Made by a program: the position numbers and the translations under genes
Notes under the pieces: generated by a model
What the model was told of the DNA's origin: nothing
What the model saw: the letters and a program-made list of their open reading frames with translations, nothing else
Databases searched by the model: none
Part shown: positions 51,857-63,600 of the stretch, one piece after another
Numbering within the stretch: the stretch's first letter is position 1
Layout: every line of letters begins with the position of its first letter
From: Chitinophaga solisilvae
GTDB lineage: Bacteria; Bacteroidota; Bacteroidia; Chitinophagales; Chitinophagaceae
Direction: 5' to 3'
Length of the DNA: 64,000 nt
Assembly: GCF_009928525.1 (NCBI RefSeq)
Contig: NZ_JAABOK010000001.1
Span: 186,001 to 250,000, forward strand

Positions 51857-53302
51857 ATGAAAAAGACATTTATACTGTCGCTGTTGACAACATGCCTGAC
51901 AATATTCCCGGGATGTAAAAAATTCCTGGACATCAACAAAGATCCCAACAATGCGGAAGACGTACCGGTAGCATACCTGCTGCCATCCGCACAAGCTGCC
52001 ATATCTTTTTCAGTTGGAAACACACTGGGCCTGATGGGTGGTATATGGAGCCAGTACTGGACCCAGAGTCCAAGCGCATCCCAGTACCGCCCGCTGGACC
52101 AGTACTCGCCGGATCCCGGCGCTTTTGGCAACGTCTGGGAAACGCTTACTTCCGATGCGCTGGAAGACCTGCAGCAGGTGATTGATAAAAGTACCGTGCA
52201 GAAGAAGTCGCAGTACACCGCCATTGCACTCATCCTGAAAGTGTATACGTTCCAGTTAGTCACCGACCTGTGGGGAGACGTACCCTTCACAGAAGCGCTG
52301 AAAGGGGAGGAGAATATATCTCCGGTGTATGACCGGCAATCCGATATCTACAATCACCTGGTGAAGACGCTGGACGATGCCATGGCGCTGATTAATCCGG
52401 ATGACCCCAATGCACCCGGCGGCGATGACCTGATTTACGGCGGCGATATGGAAAGGTGGGCGCATTTCGCCAATACCCTGAAACTGAAGATAGGGCTGCG
52501 GCTCGCAAAGAAGGATCCGGTGCGCGCGGCGGCGGTGGTGCGTACCCTGGCAGGGAAAATATTTTTACAGGAAGATGAAACCGCCATGCAGCGTTTCAAC
52601 GCTACAGGCGGGCAGCAGAACCCTTTGTACGGCGCCATATCAGCAGGGCTGGGAGGTGTTTCCAACCTGGTGGCCAGCGCCACTACCGTGGACTTTTTCA
52701 ACAGGTATAATGACCCCCGGATAGCGGCATTTTACGCACCGGTACCTTCCGGCAGCTATGCCGCCATTCCGCAGGGGAGCTATGAAACTTATATCTCCAA
52801 CGATCCGTTATCCAAGCCGTCTGCCAGAACAGGTGCGAATGTAGACCTGTCTGCCTCCGCGCTGGCGCCGGTGAAATGGATGACCAGCTATGAGTCCAGT
52901 TTCCTGCAGGCCGAAGCCGTAGTAAGAGGCTGGCTGCCGGGAGATGCAGCTGCATTATACCTGGATGGCATACAACAGAGCTTTGACGCCTACGCTACCG
53001 GCGGTTTCGATGATTATGCAGCGCAGCCGGAGATTGCCTTTCCTGCGGGTGGCAGCGTAGAAACAAAAATAGCTGCCATCATTACCCAGAAGTGGGCAGC
53101 GATGTGTGGTAATCAGAATATAGAAGCCTGGACGGAGTGGAGACGCACCGGTTACCCGTCTTTCTTCATTGAATCAAAGGCGTCTATCATAGGGGCGGGG
53201 AGATTTCCGCAAACCTTCCTGTATCCTAATTCGGAGCTGACCCGCAACCCGAATGCGCCGCGGCAGCATCTCATTTATGAAAAGGTCTGGTGGGCGCAAT
53301 AA
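51857..53302 (+). CDS. SusD-like surface lipoprotein (SusD_2 type)
   Basis: This 481-residue lipoprotein (MKKTFILSLLTTCLTIFPGC, Cys at 20) belongs to the SusD_2 branch. The N-terminus KKFLDINKDPNNAEDVPVAY is diagnostic. Other typical segments are IWSQYWTQSPSASQYRPLDQ, LVTDLWGDVPFTEALKGEEN, DDLIYGGDMERWAHFANTLK and ESSFLQAEAVVRGWLPGD. The C-terminus reads AWTEWRRTGYPSFF and ends YEKVWWAQ. It pairs with the upstream SusC. Members of this branch often serve peptide or mixed substrates rather than defined glycans, but the ligand is not known here. Confidence 0.94.
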   Translation: MKKTFILSLLTTCLTIFPGCKKFLDINKDPNNAEDVPVAYLLPSAQAAISFSVGNTLGLMGGIWSQYWTQSPSASQYRPLDQYSPDPGAFGNVWETLTSDALEDLQQVIDKSTVQKKSQYTAIALILKVYTFQLVTDLWGDVPFTEALKGEENISPVYDRQSDIYNHLVKTLDDAMALINPDDPNAPGGDDLIYGGDMERWAHFANTLKLKIGLRLAKKDPVRAAAVVRTLAGKIFLQEDETAMQRFNATGGQQNPLYGAISAGLGGVSNLVASATTVDFFNRYNDPRIAAFYAPVPSGSYAAIPQGSYETYISNDPLSKPSARTGANVDLSASALAPVKWMTSYESSFLQAEAVVRGWLPGDAAALYLDGIQQSFDAYATGGFDDYAAQPEIAFPAGGSVETKIAAIITQKWAAMCGNQNIEAWTEWRRTGYPSFFIESKASIIGAGRFPQTFLYPNSELTRNPNAPRQHLIYEKVWWAQ

Positions 53303-53337
53303 CGAATCAGTATAACTAACTAAAATGCATATACGCT

Positions 53338-53973
53338 ATGAAGCAGTGGTATATATTTTTTATGGCCGTCGTATGCCTGGCCTGTAAGAAAACAGATAAC
53401 GTGGTGACGCAGGTGGTAACGCCGGTGTATCCCCGTATCACCCTGAACGGGGAAAAACTCATCTCCACAGGTGTTGGAGGTACCTACAATGACCCCGGCG
53501 CAGTGGCTTTTGACAGCCTCACGAATACCACCACCGCTTTAACGCCGGTGGCCAATAACGTAGATCTCAGCAGGGCCGGATTCTATTTCGTGACTTTCCA
53601 GGCAAAGAACCTCTATGGTTACCGTAGTACGCTGACCCGTATGGTACTGGCTACCACCGTACCTGCAGAAGATGACATCAGCGGAACCTATAAACGTACT
53701 ACCAACAGCAGCACCCTGCATGTGGTAAAAATAGGAAGAGGCGTATACCGGCTCGATAATGTAGCCGGCTCCAATGATCCCTCCCTGTCATTCCCCTACC
53801 TGATAGGCTTCACTGATGCCGCCTCTTTCCAGGGCCCTTCCCAGGATACACCGTTTGGCGCCTTCTCTTTAAAAGACACAAAAATTGTAAGAGATGGTAA
53901 TACAGTTACCATACAATGGGTGATTAACGGAGCAGGGTTTCCGGCAAGCGTACGGCAGTTCAGGAGAATCTAG
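53338..53973 (+). CDS. Surface lipoprotein, DUF5012-like
   Basis: This 211-residue predicted lipoprotein (MKQWYIFFMAVVCLAC, Cys at 16) is encoded 35 bases after the SusD_2-type gene. Residues about 30-105 look like an Ig-like beta sandwich (YPRITLNGEKLISTGVGGTY, AGFYFVTFQAKNLYGYRST). Residues 110-211 form a second beta-rich part (EDDISGTYKRTTNSS, TVTIQWVINGAGF). The architecture matches DUF5012/DUF5011-like lipoproteins that follow SusD_2 proteins and are thought to form part of the surface complex. A 68-bp inverted repeat starts 6 bases after its stop. Confidence 0.8.
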   Translation: MKQWYIFFMAVVCLACKKTDNVVTQVVTPVYPRITLNGEKLISTGVGGTYNDPGAVAFDSLTNTTTALTPVANNVDLSRAGFYFVTFQAKNLYGYRSTLTRMVLATTVPAEDDISGTYKRTTNSSTLHVVKIGRGVYRLDNVAGSNDPSLSFPYLIGFTDAASFQGPSQDTPFGAFSLKDTKIVRDGNTVTIQWVINGAGFPASVRQFRRI

Positions 53974-53979
53974 AATCTA

Positions 53980-54125
53980 GAATTACGAATTACGAATTGC
54001 GAATTACGAATGTAGAAGCGAAGATTAAAACGAAGATTAAAGGTGATGTTAATAGTTATCACCTTTAATCTTCATTTTAATCTTCGCTTCTACATTCGTA
54101 ATTCGCAATTCGTAATTCGTAATTC
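53980..54125. repeat. 68-bp near-perfect inverted repeat (long intergenic hairpin), copy 3
   Basis: The arms at 53980-54047 and 54058-54125 match over 67 of 68 bases with a 10-base loop (GTTAATAGTT). The outer third is made of short direct repeats (GAATTAC, three times with variants). It begins 6 bases after the stop of the lipoprotein gene. It shares no clear sequence with the repeats at 10694 and 15495 but has the same position and shape. A T-rich stretch follows on the plus strand. Confidence 0.9.
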
Positions 54126-54636
54126 AATTTATTTTATAACCCCAATGCATATACGTAAATAATCTTCGTATATCCGCTACCGGAGCTGTTTTTGATGAAA
54201 ACGGGAAAAATCCCGGTCCGGGTTTTCCGGGAATTGAATATTTTGCGTGAGCAATGGCGGTATTAGCCGCTGTTGCTAAATGGTAAAATTTTTTAAGGTC
54301 AAAAAAAAATATTTTTTTGATCAGAAGTGCATAATTTCATTGTAGCACATTATCCTCAGATGTATGCCCCTTTGAAACATGCCCTTGGCGACACTAGCAA
54401 CTTTTTTGACAATTAAGGCAACGAACCATTAGGCAGGAGACACAAAAAGGTAATCTAAACTCAAAATAACATTCCGGTAATTCCTTTAACTAACATTCCA
54501 TTTTTTCGCCATTCACAACGTTAATTGCTATTTACTGGCCTGGTAAGGATTTGCGGGTAACTGTCCATCCGCAGGATATCCTGTCCGGAACATAATGCTA
54601 TCTGTTTAACATTCTTTAACCCTGTAACTAAAGACT
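54126..54636 (+). other. Leader region of the Tc toxin gene
   Basis: These 511 bases contain no gene. Two small stems lie at about 54208-54235 (CGGGA/TCCCG and CCGG/CCGG). A strongly AT-rich run lies at 54290-54325. The rest is mixed sequence leading to the toxin ATG. No clear promoter element could be fixed. Confidence 0.5.
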
Positions 54637-57600
54637 ATGAAAGGTAAAGCTGCTGCTATTCCTATTGGCAGTTCCGTGGACGCTTATGTCCGGAACAACC
54701 CCGGTTTCGATCTACTTACATTTGATTTCTTTGCCGAGCATAATGAAGCTGTGCTGACGGAGATGCGTAACGGAACCCTGCAGGAAGCAGGTGTTCAGCA
54801 GCTCATGACGTTGCAGAGAGTACTGCGCATCTATAACGACCGGGATGTAGCAGATAAACTGCTGGCACTCGGTTTTGATGCTGCTCATCACATCACTGCC
54901 ATGCCCCGCCACCGTTTTCTGCGTCTGCACGCAGATGACCTGAACACGGCGGATAACCCGGAAGTGGCGGCCAGCGTGTATGATAATGCCAGCGCTGTCA
55001 GCGCCAGGGTACAGCATGTTTTTGCAAACCTCCACAGCATGGTGGCCTCGCCGCATTACAACAATGCGCTCTTCAATAACGTCTCAAAGGAACTGCAGGA
55101 ATATACCCGCAATATCCCCAGCTACCAGGACCTTTTCGGTACCCTCGACTTCTGCTCCTGCGAGCATTGTAAGTCCGTACTCAGTCCGGCGGCGTACTTC
55201 CTCGACATCATGCGCATTACGGACGACTACATCACGGATCCTAACAGCGGCACCATCAAAGCCGGTATGAAACTATCCGACCGCCGTCCGGACCTCTTCA
55301 GCATGTTGCTCACCTGTGCCAATACCAATGACCCCATACCATTCCTGCAGCTTGTCAACGCAGTGCTGCAGGCCCGGCTGGAGCATGACCTGGTAGTGAA
55401 TACCGGCCATGCAAGAGCGGGTACTGATACCAGCATCACACTGGCTACGGAGGCTTCAGGCGTGAATAATGTCTATGCCGGGATGTATGTGAGCATCCGC
55501 AGCGGCGCCGGCGCCGGACAGGCAGCCATGATTACCGCCTACGACGGCGCTTCCAGAGTGGCCACGGTGGGCAGCAAATGGAAAATAATACCAGATACTA
55601 CTTCGGTATATGTAGTAGCCCAGGACGTATATCAGGTACTGGCTACCGTACCTTATCCGTTTAACCTGCCATTCCAGCTGCCATTGCAGGAAACGCGGCT
55701 TTACCTGCAGCAGCTGAATACTTCCTTGTCCGACATCTATACAACCTTACTGCATCCCTACGCCTATGGAGGCGTTACAGCAGCAGCTGCCACCACTATT
55801 ACACTGGCAGGCAACGCTGCTGCTGAGAACAACGCCTACCAGTTCATGTCCATTGAAATTATCAGTGGAAAAGGCAAGGGACAGATCAGGCGGATTACCG
55901 CCTATGACGGCGCCACCCGCGTAGCTACCGTGGCCACCGCCTGGGATACCGTGCCGGACAATACTGCTTCGTATTATATCACCAGCGAAATTGATATCGC
56001 AACGGAAACGCTGGGCCTCTCCGTAGAACAGTATAACCTGCTGCTGCTGCCGGCTACTATCGACGGGCCTTCGTTGTCTCCTGACTTCGGATATAACAAC
56101 TTAACCACCGATGAACTGCTGAAGAAGCTGTCGCCCCTGCGTAGTTTCCTTTACCGCACGGGCCTGGACAGGCAGGCATTTCTCTCCCTGCTCTTCCAGG
56201 ACCTGAGTCCGCAGGAACTGGCCGCCGGCGTTGCAGAAACCTTCTTCATCAACAACACCGGTGAAGGGCTGCCCTATATGCGTATCACTACCGTGGATGA
56301 CGGTGCGGGAAATGTATTTGAAAAAATCGATCATCTCTCTATCAAAAGGCTGGATCGCCTGAACCGCTTTATCCGCCTGCAGCAATGCACCGGATGGAGC
56401 TACGCAGATATGGACTGGCTGATGAAAACTTTTGTGCAGACAGAAATTACGCCGGTCTTTATTGAAAAACTGGCGGTTACCTGGAGCCTGCACAAGCGTA
56501 CGCAAATGTCGCCGCTGGAGCTGAGCAGCTTCTGGTGGAATATGAAAACTATCGGCAGAAAATCTGATACCCTGCCCAGGGATTTTTTTGACACGGTGTT
56601 CAATAACCCGGCCCTGCTCAAAGGCAAGGATCCGTATAATGCCACCTCTTATGTCCCTTTCAACCCCAATGTTGACCAGTCCTGGGAAATCGGCAGCTAT
56701 GCCGGCGTCAATACGGATATCCGCAGCCGCCTCAAAGCCGCGCTGAACCTGGGAGACAATGACCTTACCGAGCTGGCTGTTTATGTGTATTACCTGGTTA
56801 CGCCATCCCCGGCAGCTCCTTACAAGCTCCCGCTTACGCTGACCAACCTGACCTGGCTGTACCGGCTTTCAAAACTGGCGGCTGTCAATAAACTTACCAT
56901 AAACGACCTGTTACTATTCCTCTCCCTTATCTACTATCCGCAGGTACAGGATTACAAAACGCCTCCTGCCGGCTCGCTCACCGGCAGCCTGGACCTGCTG
57001 GTGAGATTCCAGCAGGAATATGACTGGCTGAAATCCACCCGCTTCACCATTCCGCAGCTGCAGTTTATTCTCACCGGACATACACAGCCTAAGTTCGACA
57101 TAGGCTATAATGTAAACACCCTGTTCTCCTTTGTCACCAAACTGGCTGTACTCACAGAAGGCGCGCGTATCAATAAGGACTCATTTGTCTTTAATGACGT
57201 AGACCAGCAGGAATCCGGCTATATTTTTGACAGGCTGCTGGCCCGGCAGTTCATCAACAGCGCCGGTATTACCCTTGCGAAAGCTATCAGCTATGATGAG
57301 GCCTCCGCTACGTTGCCGGTATCGCAGAACGCTTTTGTCAATGAAGAGATTTCTCCGGAAGAATCCCTGCAGATATTTAACCAGCTGGCAGCGCAGCAAC
57401 CGCCATTGCTGACGAATGTGGTAACCAGAAATGAGCTGAAGTATGCACAGCTGAGCAGCAGCTTCACTGCGTATACCAGCCTCAGTTTTTTGTTTGACTC
57501 CAAAGGAGCCGGACAGAAAAATATGATTACCGCCTACGATGGCGCTACCGTTACCGCTACAGTAGGCACCGCATGGGGAGTCATACCGGATGCTACTTCC

Positions 57601-60600
57601 TGGTATGAAATTGTTGCGGATGTTGCCCGCAATACCGCCGTTGCCGCCACAGAAGACACGATCACACTGGCTGCCGGCGGTGTTGCCAAAAACAGCGCCT
57701 ACAACGGTATGACCATCACCATTACCGGTGGTAAAGGCACAGACCAGGTACGCACCATCACCGACTATACAGGCAGCAGCCATGTGGCCGTAGTGAACCG
57801 GGACTGGGAAGTGATTCCTGACAATACTTCCACCTATGCGATCACCTATACCGTGGCCGAAGGGCTTGCCCAGAGCGCTACCGGTACCACCATTGTGCTG
57901 GCGGCCGACAGCTCGCCGGTGAATGATGCCTATGATAACATGGAAATCAGGATCACCGCCTATCCGAAAGCCGCTGTAAGACGCAGTCAGGTCAAATCGG
58001 TGCTGATGCAGTATTTCAACAATATCTCACACATACAGGAAATATTCTCTACTGCTTTTTCTTTCCAGAACAGGAGCGCACTGGAAGAATTATCTTCCTT
58101 CCTGCACACCACGCCGCAGCTGCTATCGCTGATGCTGCCGTTCTCCGCTTCTGTCATCGATCTCGGAGATTACCTGGAAGCACTGCTGTCGCCCATCCCG
58201 CCGGATTCGCAAACGATCTTCCTGCCATTCCTCTTTGAAGATTCATTTGTAACCGACGGACTGATAGATGTAACAGCATCCAAAGCGGTGTACGATCAGT
58301 TGCTGGCGCATGATCCGTCTTACCTGATAGCAGTACCGGTAGTACCCGGAGAAAAGCCACGGGCACAGGTGACAAAGGCATTTACACCGGCCACCTCACT
58401 GGATTTTCTGTTTAAGGGAGATGATCAGGCTGTCATCAAACGGGCGAGGGTACGGAACATCCTGCTGCTGAGCCAGCGTGCAGGAAGGGTCAACACCCTG
58501 ACCTATTCCTCTTCCAGGGCCATCATGCTGGTGACTACCCTGAACCTCACGCTGGCAGAGGCGGAAGCCGTATTTAACCAGCCGCGGGAGATACCCGACC
58601 TGAACAGCCTGCAACTGAAAAATGTACAGGCAATAGATGCATTCCGGAAACTGGACCTGATACTGAATGATACCGCCGGACTGGTAAAATACTTCATGAT
58701 ACCGCCAGACGGTGATTGCAATGGCCTGAAAATTACTACCCTGGCAGATCTTACCGGATGGGACCCCGCTCAGCTCTGTGAACTGATACACCTGTTCTGG
58801 CCACTGCCTGTTTCCGGTGATACCGATACCTCTTACAATTCAGTGGCAGGAGTGCTCCGCCTGATGCGGGCCTTCGACCTGAGTAACCGCACCGGTATCA
58901 ACATCAACAACCTGCTGGCCCTGAACCAGCTGCAGGGATTGCCGCTCACCGATGCTGCCGGCAAAATGATCAATACTAACTGGGTCACCTATACGCAGGC
59001 CGCAGCGGCCACCCGCGAAAGCCTGAACGCCAGCGTAGGCGATGAAGCATTCGCCACGCTTATTGTAACCCTTAATAAAACTACCGACACACAGAAACGC
59101 AACGCCCTGGTGGGATATACCATCTGGATGCTGCAGGAAACAGGCTTCGACTTCATCAGGGAACCATCGGATCTCTACCAGTTCCTGCTGATAGATGTGG
59201 AAATGAGCGCCTGCGATTCCGTTTCCCGTATTGCGCAGGGTATATCTTCCGTACAGCTGTACATGCAGCGCTGCCGTATGATGCTGGAAGACGGTGTTAC
59301 CGATATGTCCAACATACCGGAAGTGTGGTGGGAATGGATGATGGCTTACCGCGTATGGGAAGCCAACAGAAAAATCTTCCTCTACCCGGAAAATTATATC
59401 GTGCCGGCATTACGCAGAAGCCAGACCACGCCGTTCCGTACCTTCTCTGAATCATTGCAGCAGACTAACATCAACGATACTACGGTTACGCAATCGTTCC
59501 TGCAATACTTTGAAGAGTTCTCCCTGCTGGCCAACCTGAACTACTGCGATTCCTACAACTGCATCATCAATAAAGGAAGCCAGACGCCACCGGAAAAACA
59601 GACCTTCTTCTTTGCGCGTACCAATACCGATCCCTATATTTTCTACTATCGTATCTACTATCCTGAATCCAACAAATGGGAGCAGTGGGAAGAAATCAAT
59701 CTGACCATTAATGCTTTCCATATCACACCGGTGTTTGCCTACAACAGGCTCTTCATCACCTGGATAGAAAGAGATCAGCGGTCTTACCAGAAAATCAAGG
59801 ACGGCAGCGCACAGGACGAACATGTGGCTACCCGTTCAGAGCTTTGCTATGCTTATTATGACCAGTCCAAAACATGGATACAGGCGCAGGGTATTAACCG
59901 GGTGATTGTGCAGGACTACTTCCCGTCAGACTACAATGCAGGCACCTACATCAATCCCAATGACCTGAACCCGGATGATCCTTACTGGCAGAAGCCCTAT
60001 GCGCTGAGAGTACCGGCGAAAACCATCCCCGGATCGCCTGCCGTGAACCTGCCGGAAAGAGTACTGATTATCCAGGGGGCTTTATACCGCATTCCTGAAT
60101 TCAATGTAGATGTTCCGGCTCCTCCGGTAGGACAACGTGAAAATCAGGACAGGTACAGCTTTGAGTCTGCTATCTATGAAACGGCGTACCGCGCGAATGC
60201 GATCGTCAACAATAGAAATACCCGGCAGGGACGTATCTTCCTGAACAATTCCGCTGTACTGTTTCCAACGCTGGAAAACACGAATCCGCAACTCATCCTC
60301 ATCAACTGGGATGATGTCAGCGAAGATCCGCGCCCGTACCGGCCTTCCATCGACTTTACCCAGCGGACGCTGAATGTAGTGGAAAGTGATAACGTGATTT
60401 ACGATAACTACTTCGCAGATTACATCGGCCGTCCGAAACAGGGGCTGCTGGGCCAGGCGGTTGTTATGCCGGCCATAGATGAAGACCTGTTGCAGGATGC
60501 CACTCCGCTCAAACTGTTGTATAATATCAATACAACGCAGGGACAGATATTCCCGGTAAAAAATCAGCCGGGCTGGTTCATCTTTGATAATGAAAATGTG

Positions 60601-63600
60601 CAGTTCCTCCTGAAAGTCGCGGATGAAAGAGTGAAAACCATCTCGGATACACTGGTAGAACAGAATGCACCTATCTCCGGGCTGCCCAATGAAATAGACC
60701 TCTGGAACAAAGCCTATACAGAAAGCAACATTGCTTTCGCAGACCTGAAATTTGAATTGTACCGTTTATCAACCGATACTATTCAGCGGCTGAGTCAATC
60801 GTTATTCCTGGGAGGTATCGACAATCTGCTCACCCTGCAGAATCAGCTGCTGCCGGAAGTGCCGGTGTCTGACTTCTACAGCGGTGGCACCACGCCGTCG
60901 CCCAACCTGGTGATACCGGATCCTGCCACCATCAACCGGCTTGATTTCAACGGCGCATACGGGCAGTACTTCTGGGAAGTATTCTATTTCGCGCCGTTCC
61001 TGGTGGCAGATTCACTGAGCACCAACCAGCGTTTTGAAGAAGCGATGAACTGGTATCAGTATGTGTTTAATCCGACCCAGCAGCCGGAACCCGGCAACCA
61101 GAATCCGGCAGAAAGATACTGGCGTTTCCTGCCTTTCCGCAACATGACTATTCCTACGTTGATTGAGACACTGACGAATCCTGCTGCCATCAAGGCGTAC
61201 AACGATCAGCCGTTTGATCCCGATGCGATAGCCGCCTTACGGCCGGTAGCCTATGCGAAGGCGATTGTGATGAAGTATATTGATAACCTGCTGAAATGGG
61301 GCGACTTCCTTTTCGCGCAGGATACGCGCGAGTCTATTACGCAGGCAACCAATCTGTATGTGATGGCTGCAGATCTGCTGGGAGAAAGGCCCGTTAATAT
61401 CAATCCGTGCCCGACACCCAAGCCGGCTTCCTTCAATGACATCAAGGCCGCATATAATAATGTAACCATTGCGACCGGCGCGCTCGCAGGGGCGGACAGG
61501 ATGACGGCGAAGCTGGCCTCCACCGCATCGAAAGAGAAGGATGCATACACCGGTATGTATATTGAAATCACAGCAGGAGCCAGTCAGGGTGAATCCAGGT
61601 ATATCACTGCCTACGACGGAGTAACGCAGACGGCTACACTGAGTAAGGCATGGGCAACAGTGCCTGCCACCGGCACAGCATACCGCATCTACCAGGATGG
61701 TATTCCGCAGTTTTTTATCCGGCTGGAAAATTCCGCCTTCACAGCAGTACCGGTAACCGCCAATACTACCTTCAGCAGTATTGCATTCAATGATATACCT
61801 GCGTATTTCTGCGTACCTGAGAATACAGAGCTGACCGCGTACTGGGATAAGGTGGAAGACAGGCTGTTCAAGATCAGACACTGCCAGAATATCCAGGGCA
61901 TTGAACGTCCGCTGGCATTGTTTGAACCGCCGATTGATCCGCGGGAACTGATCCGCGCAGCGGCCGCCGGCGGCGCATTAACGCTGAGCAGTCAGCTGGA
62001 GCCACAGGTACCTTTCTACCGTTTCGTTTACATGTTACAGCAGGCGAAAGAGATTACCGGTATGCTGATACAGTTTGGCGGCAGCCTCCTGGCAGCACTG
62101 GAAAAGAAAGATGCCGAAAGTATGGCGCTGCTGCATAATTCGCAGGAGAAACAAATCCTGAAGATGACCACCTTCAACAAGCAGCAGCAGATCAATGAGC
62201 TGCTGGCCAACAAGGCATCGCTGACAGCCAATCAGCAGGCGGCTGCCTACAGGGAACAGTATTATGCTGATCTCATTAAAGTGGGATTGTCTGCCGGAGA
62301 ACTGATTAACATCGGCGCCATGACCACCTCCATGTTACTGAATGTGGCAGCATCCATCGTGAAAACCATGTCGTCCATCAGCTATGCCGTTCCGAATGTA
62401 GGCTCCCCGTTTGCCATGACCTATGGCGGCCAACAGATAGGCGCTTCTACAGAAGCAGCATCCGCTGTCATAGAAGTAGGCTCGGTTATCTCTTCCTTTG
62501 TGGCGCAGATGAGTGCTACCATGGCAGGATACGAGCGCAGGAGCCAGGAATGGGGGCTGCAGGAACAGCTGGCCACCTACGACGGCACACAGATCAAATA
62601 CCAGCTGCTGGCCAATGAAATTGCCACGAAGATTGCAGAACAGGACCTGAAGATTCACCTGGAATCTATCCGGCAGAATGAAGAAACAGAAGCCTTCCTG
62701 CAGGATAAATTTACCAGCAGGGAATTATATCAGTGGATGATAACACGGTTGTCTACCGTTTACTTCCAGACCTACAACCTGGCGCTGGACATGGCCCGCG
62801 CAGCACAACGCGCCTATCAGTATGAGCTGAACAGCAACCTCACCTTCGTGAACTTCGGTTACTGGGACAGCCTGCAGAAAGGGCTGCTGGCAGGAGAGGG
62901 CCTGATGCTGGCGCTGGATCAGATGGGTAAATCCTATGTGGACAACAACAGCCGTGCCTTTGAAATTGAAAAGACCATTTCCCTGATGCAGCTGGACCCC
63001 AAAGCCCTGCTCGATTTCATCAGCACGGGAGAATGTATGTTCAACTTCCCGGAGAAAATGTTCGACGATGATTATCCCGGTCAGTATGCCCGTAAGATAA
63101 AAACCATCAGCATCTCTATTCCTGCAGTAGTAGGGCCGTACCAGAATATCAAGGCTACGCTTACGCAGTTATCCAACCAGATCGTCATCTCCGATAACAT
63201 CGGTGCAGTGAACTTCCTGCTGGGAGGCGAGAGCGATATGCCGGATACTTCGGTGCTGCGTTCCAACTGGTGGGTGAACCAGCAGGTGGCGTTATCCAGC
63301 GGTGTAAATGACAGCGGCCTCTTTGAACTGAACTTCAATGATGAACGTTACCTGCCATTTGAAGGTACCGGTGCGGTTTCTTCCTGGCGGCTGTCTATGC
63401 CCAAGGCCGCGAATCATTTCCATTATGCCGGCATCTCCGATGTCATCATACAGCTGAAATACACCGCGCGCAACGGCAGCGGACCATTCCGCGAAGCGGT
63501 GCTGAACCTGCCGGCGATGCAGCGGACCGGCGGCAGCAGCCTTATCAGCCTGGCACAGGCTTACCCCGCGGCCTGGCACACCTTCATGAACGTGCATCCG

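Noticed and set aside
54126..54636. Riboswitch in the toxin leader
   Set aside because: A segment near 54410-54450 was compared by eye with the c-di-GMP-I core, but the conserved positions do not match.
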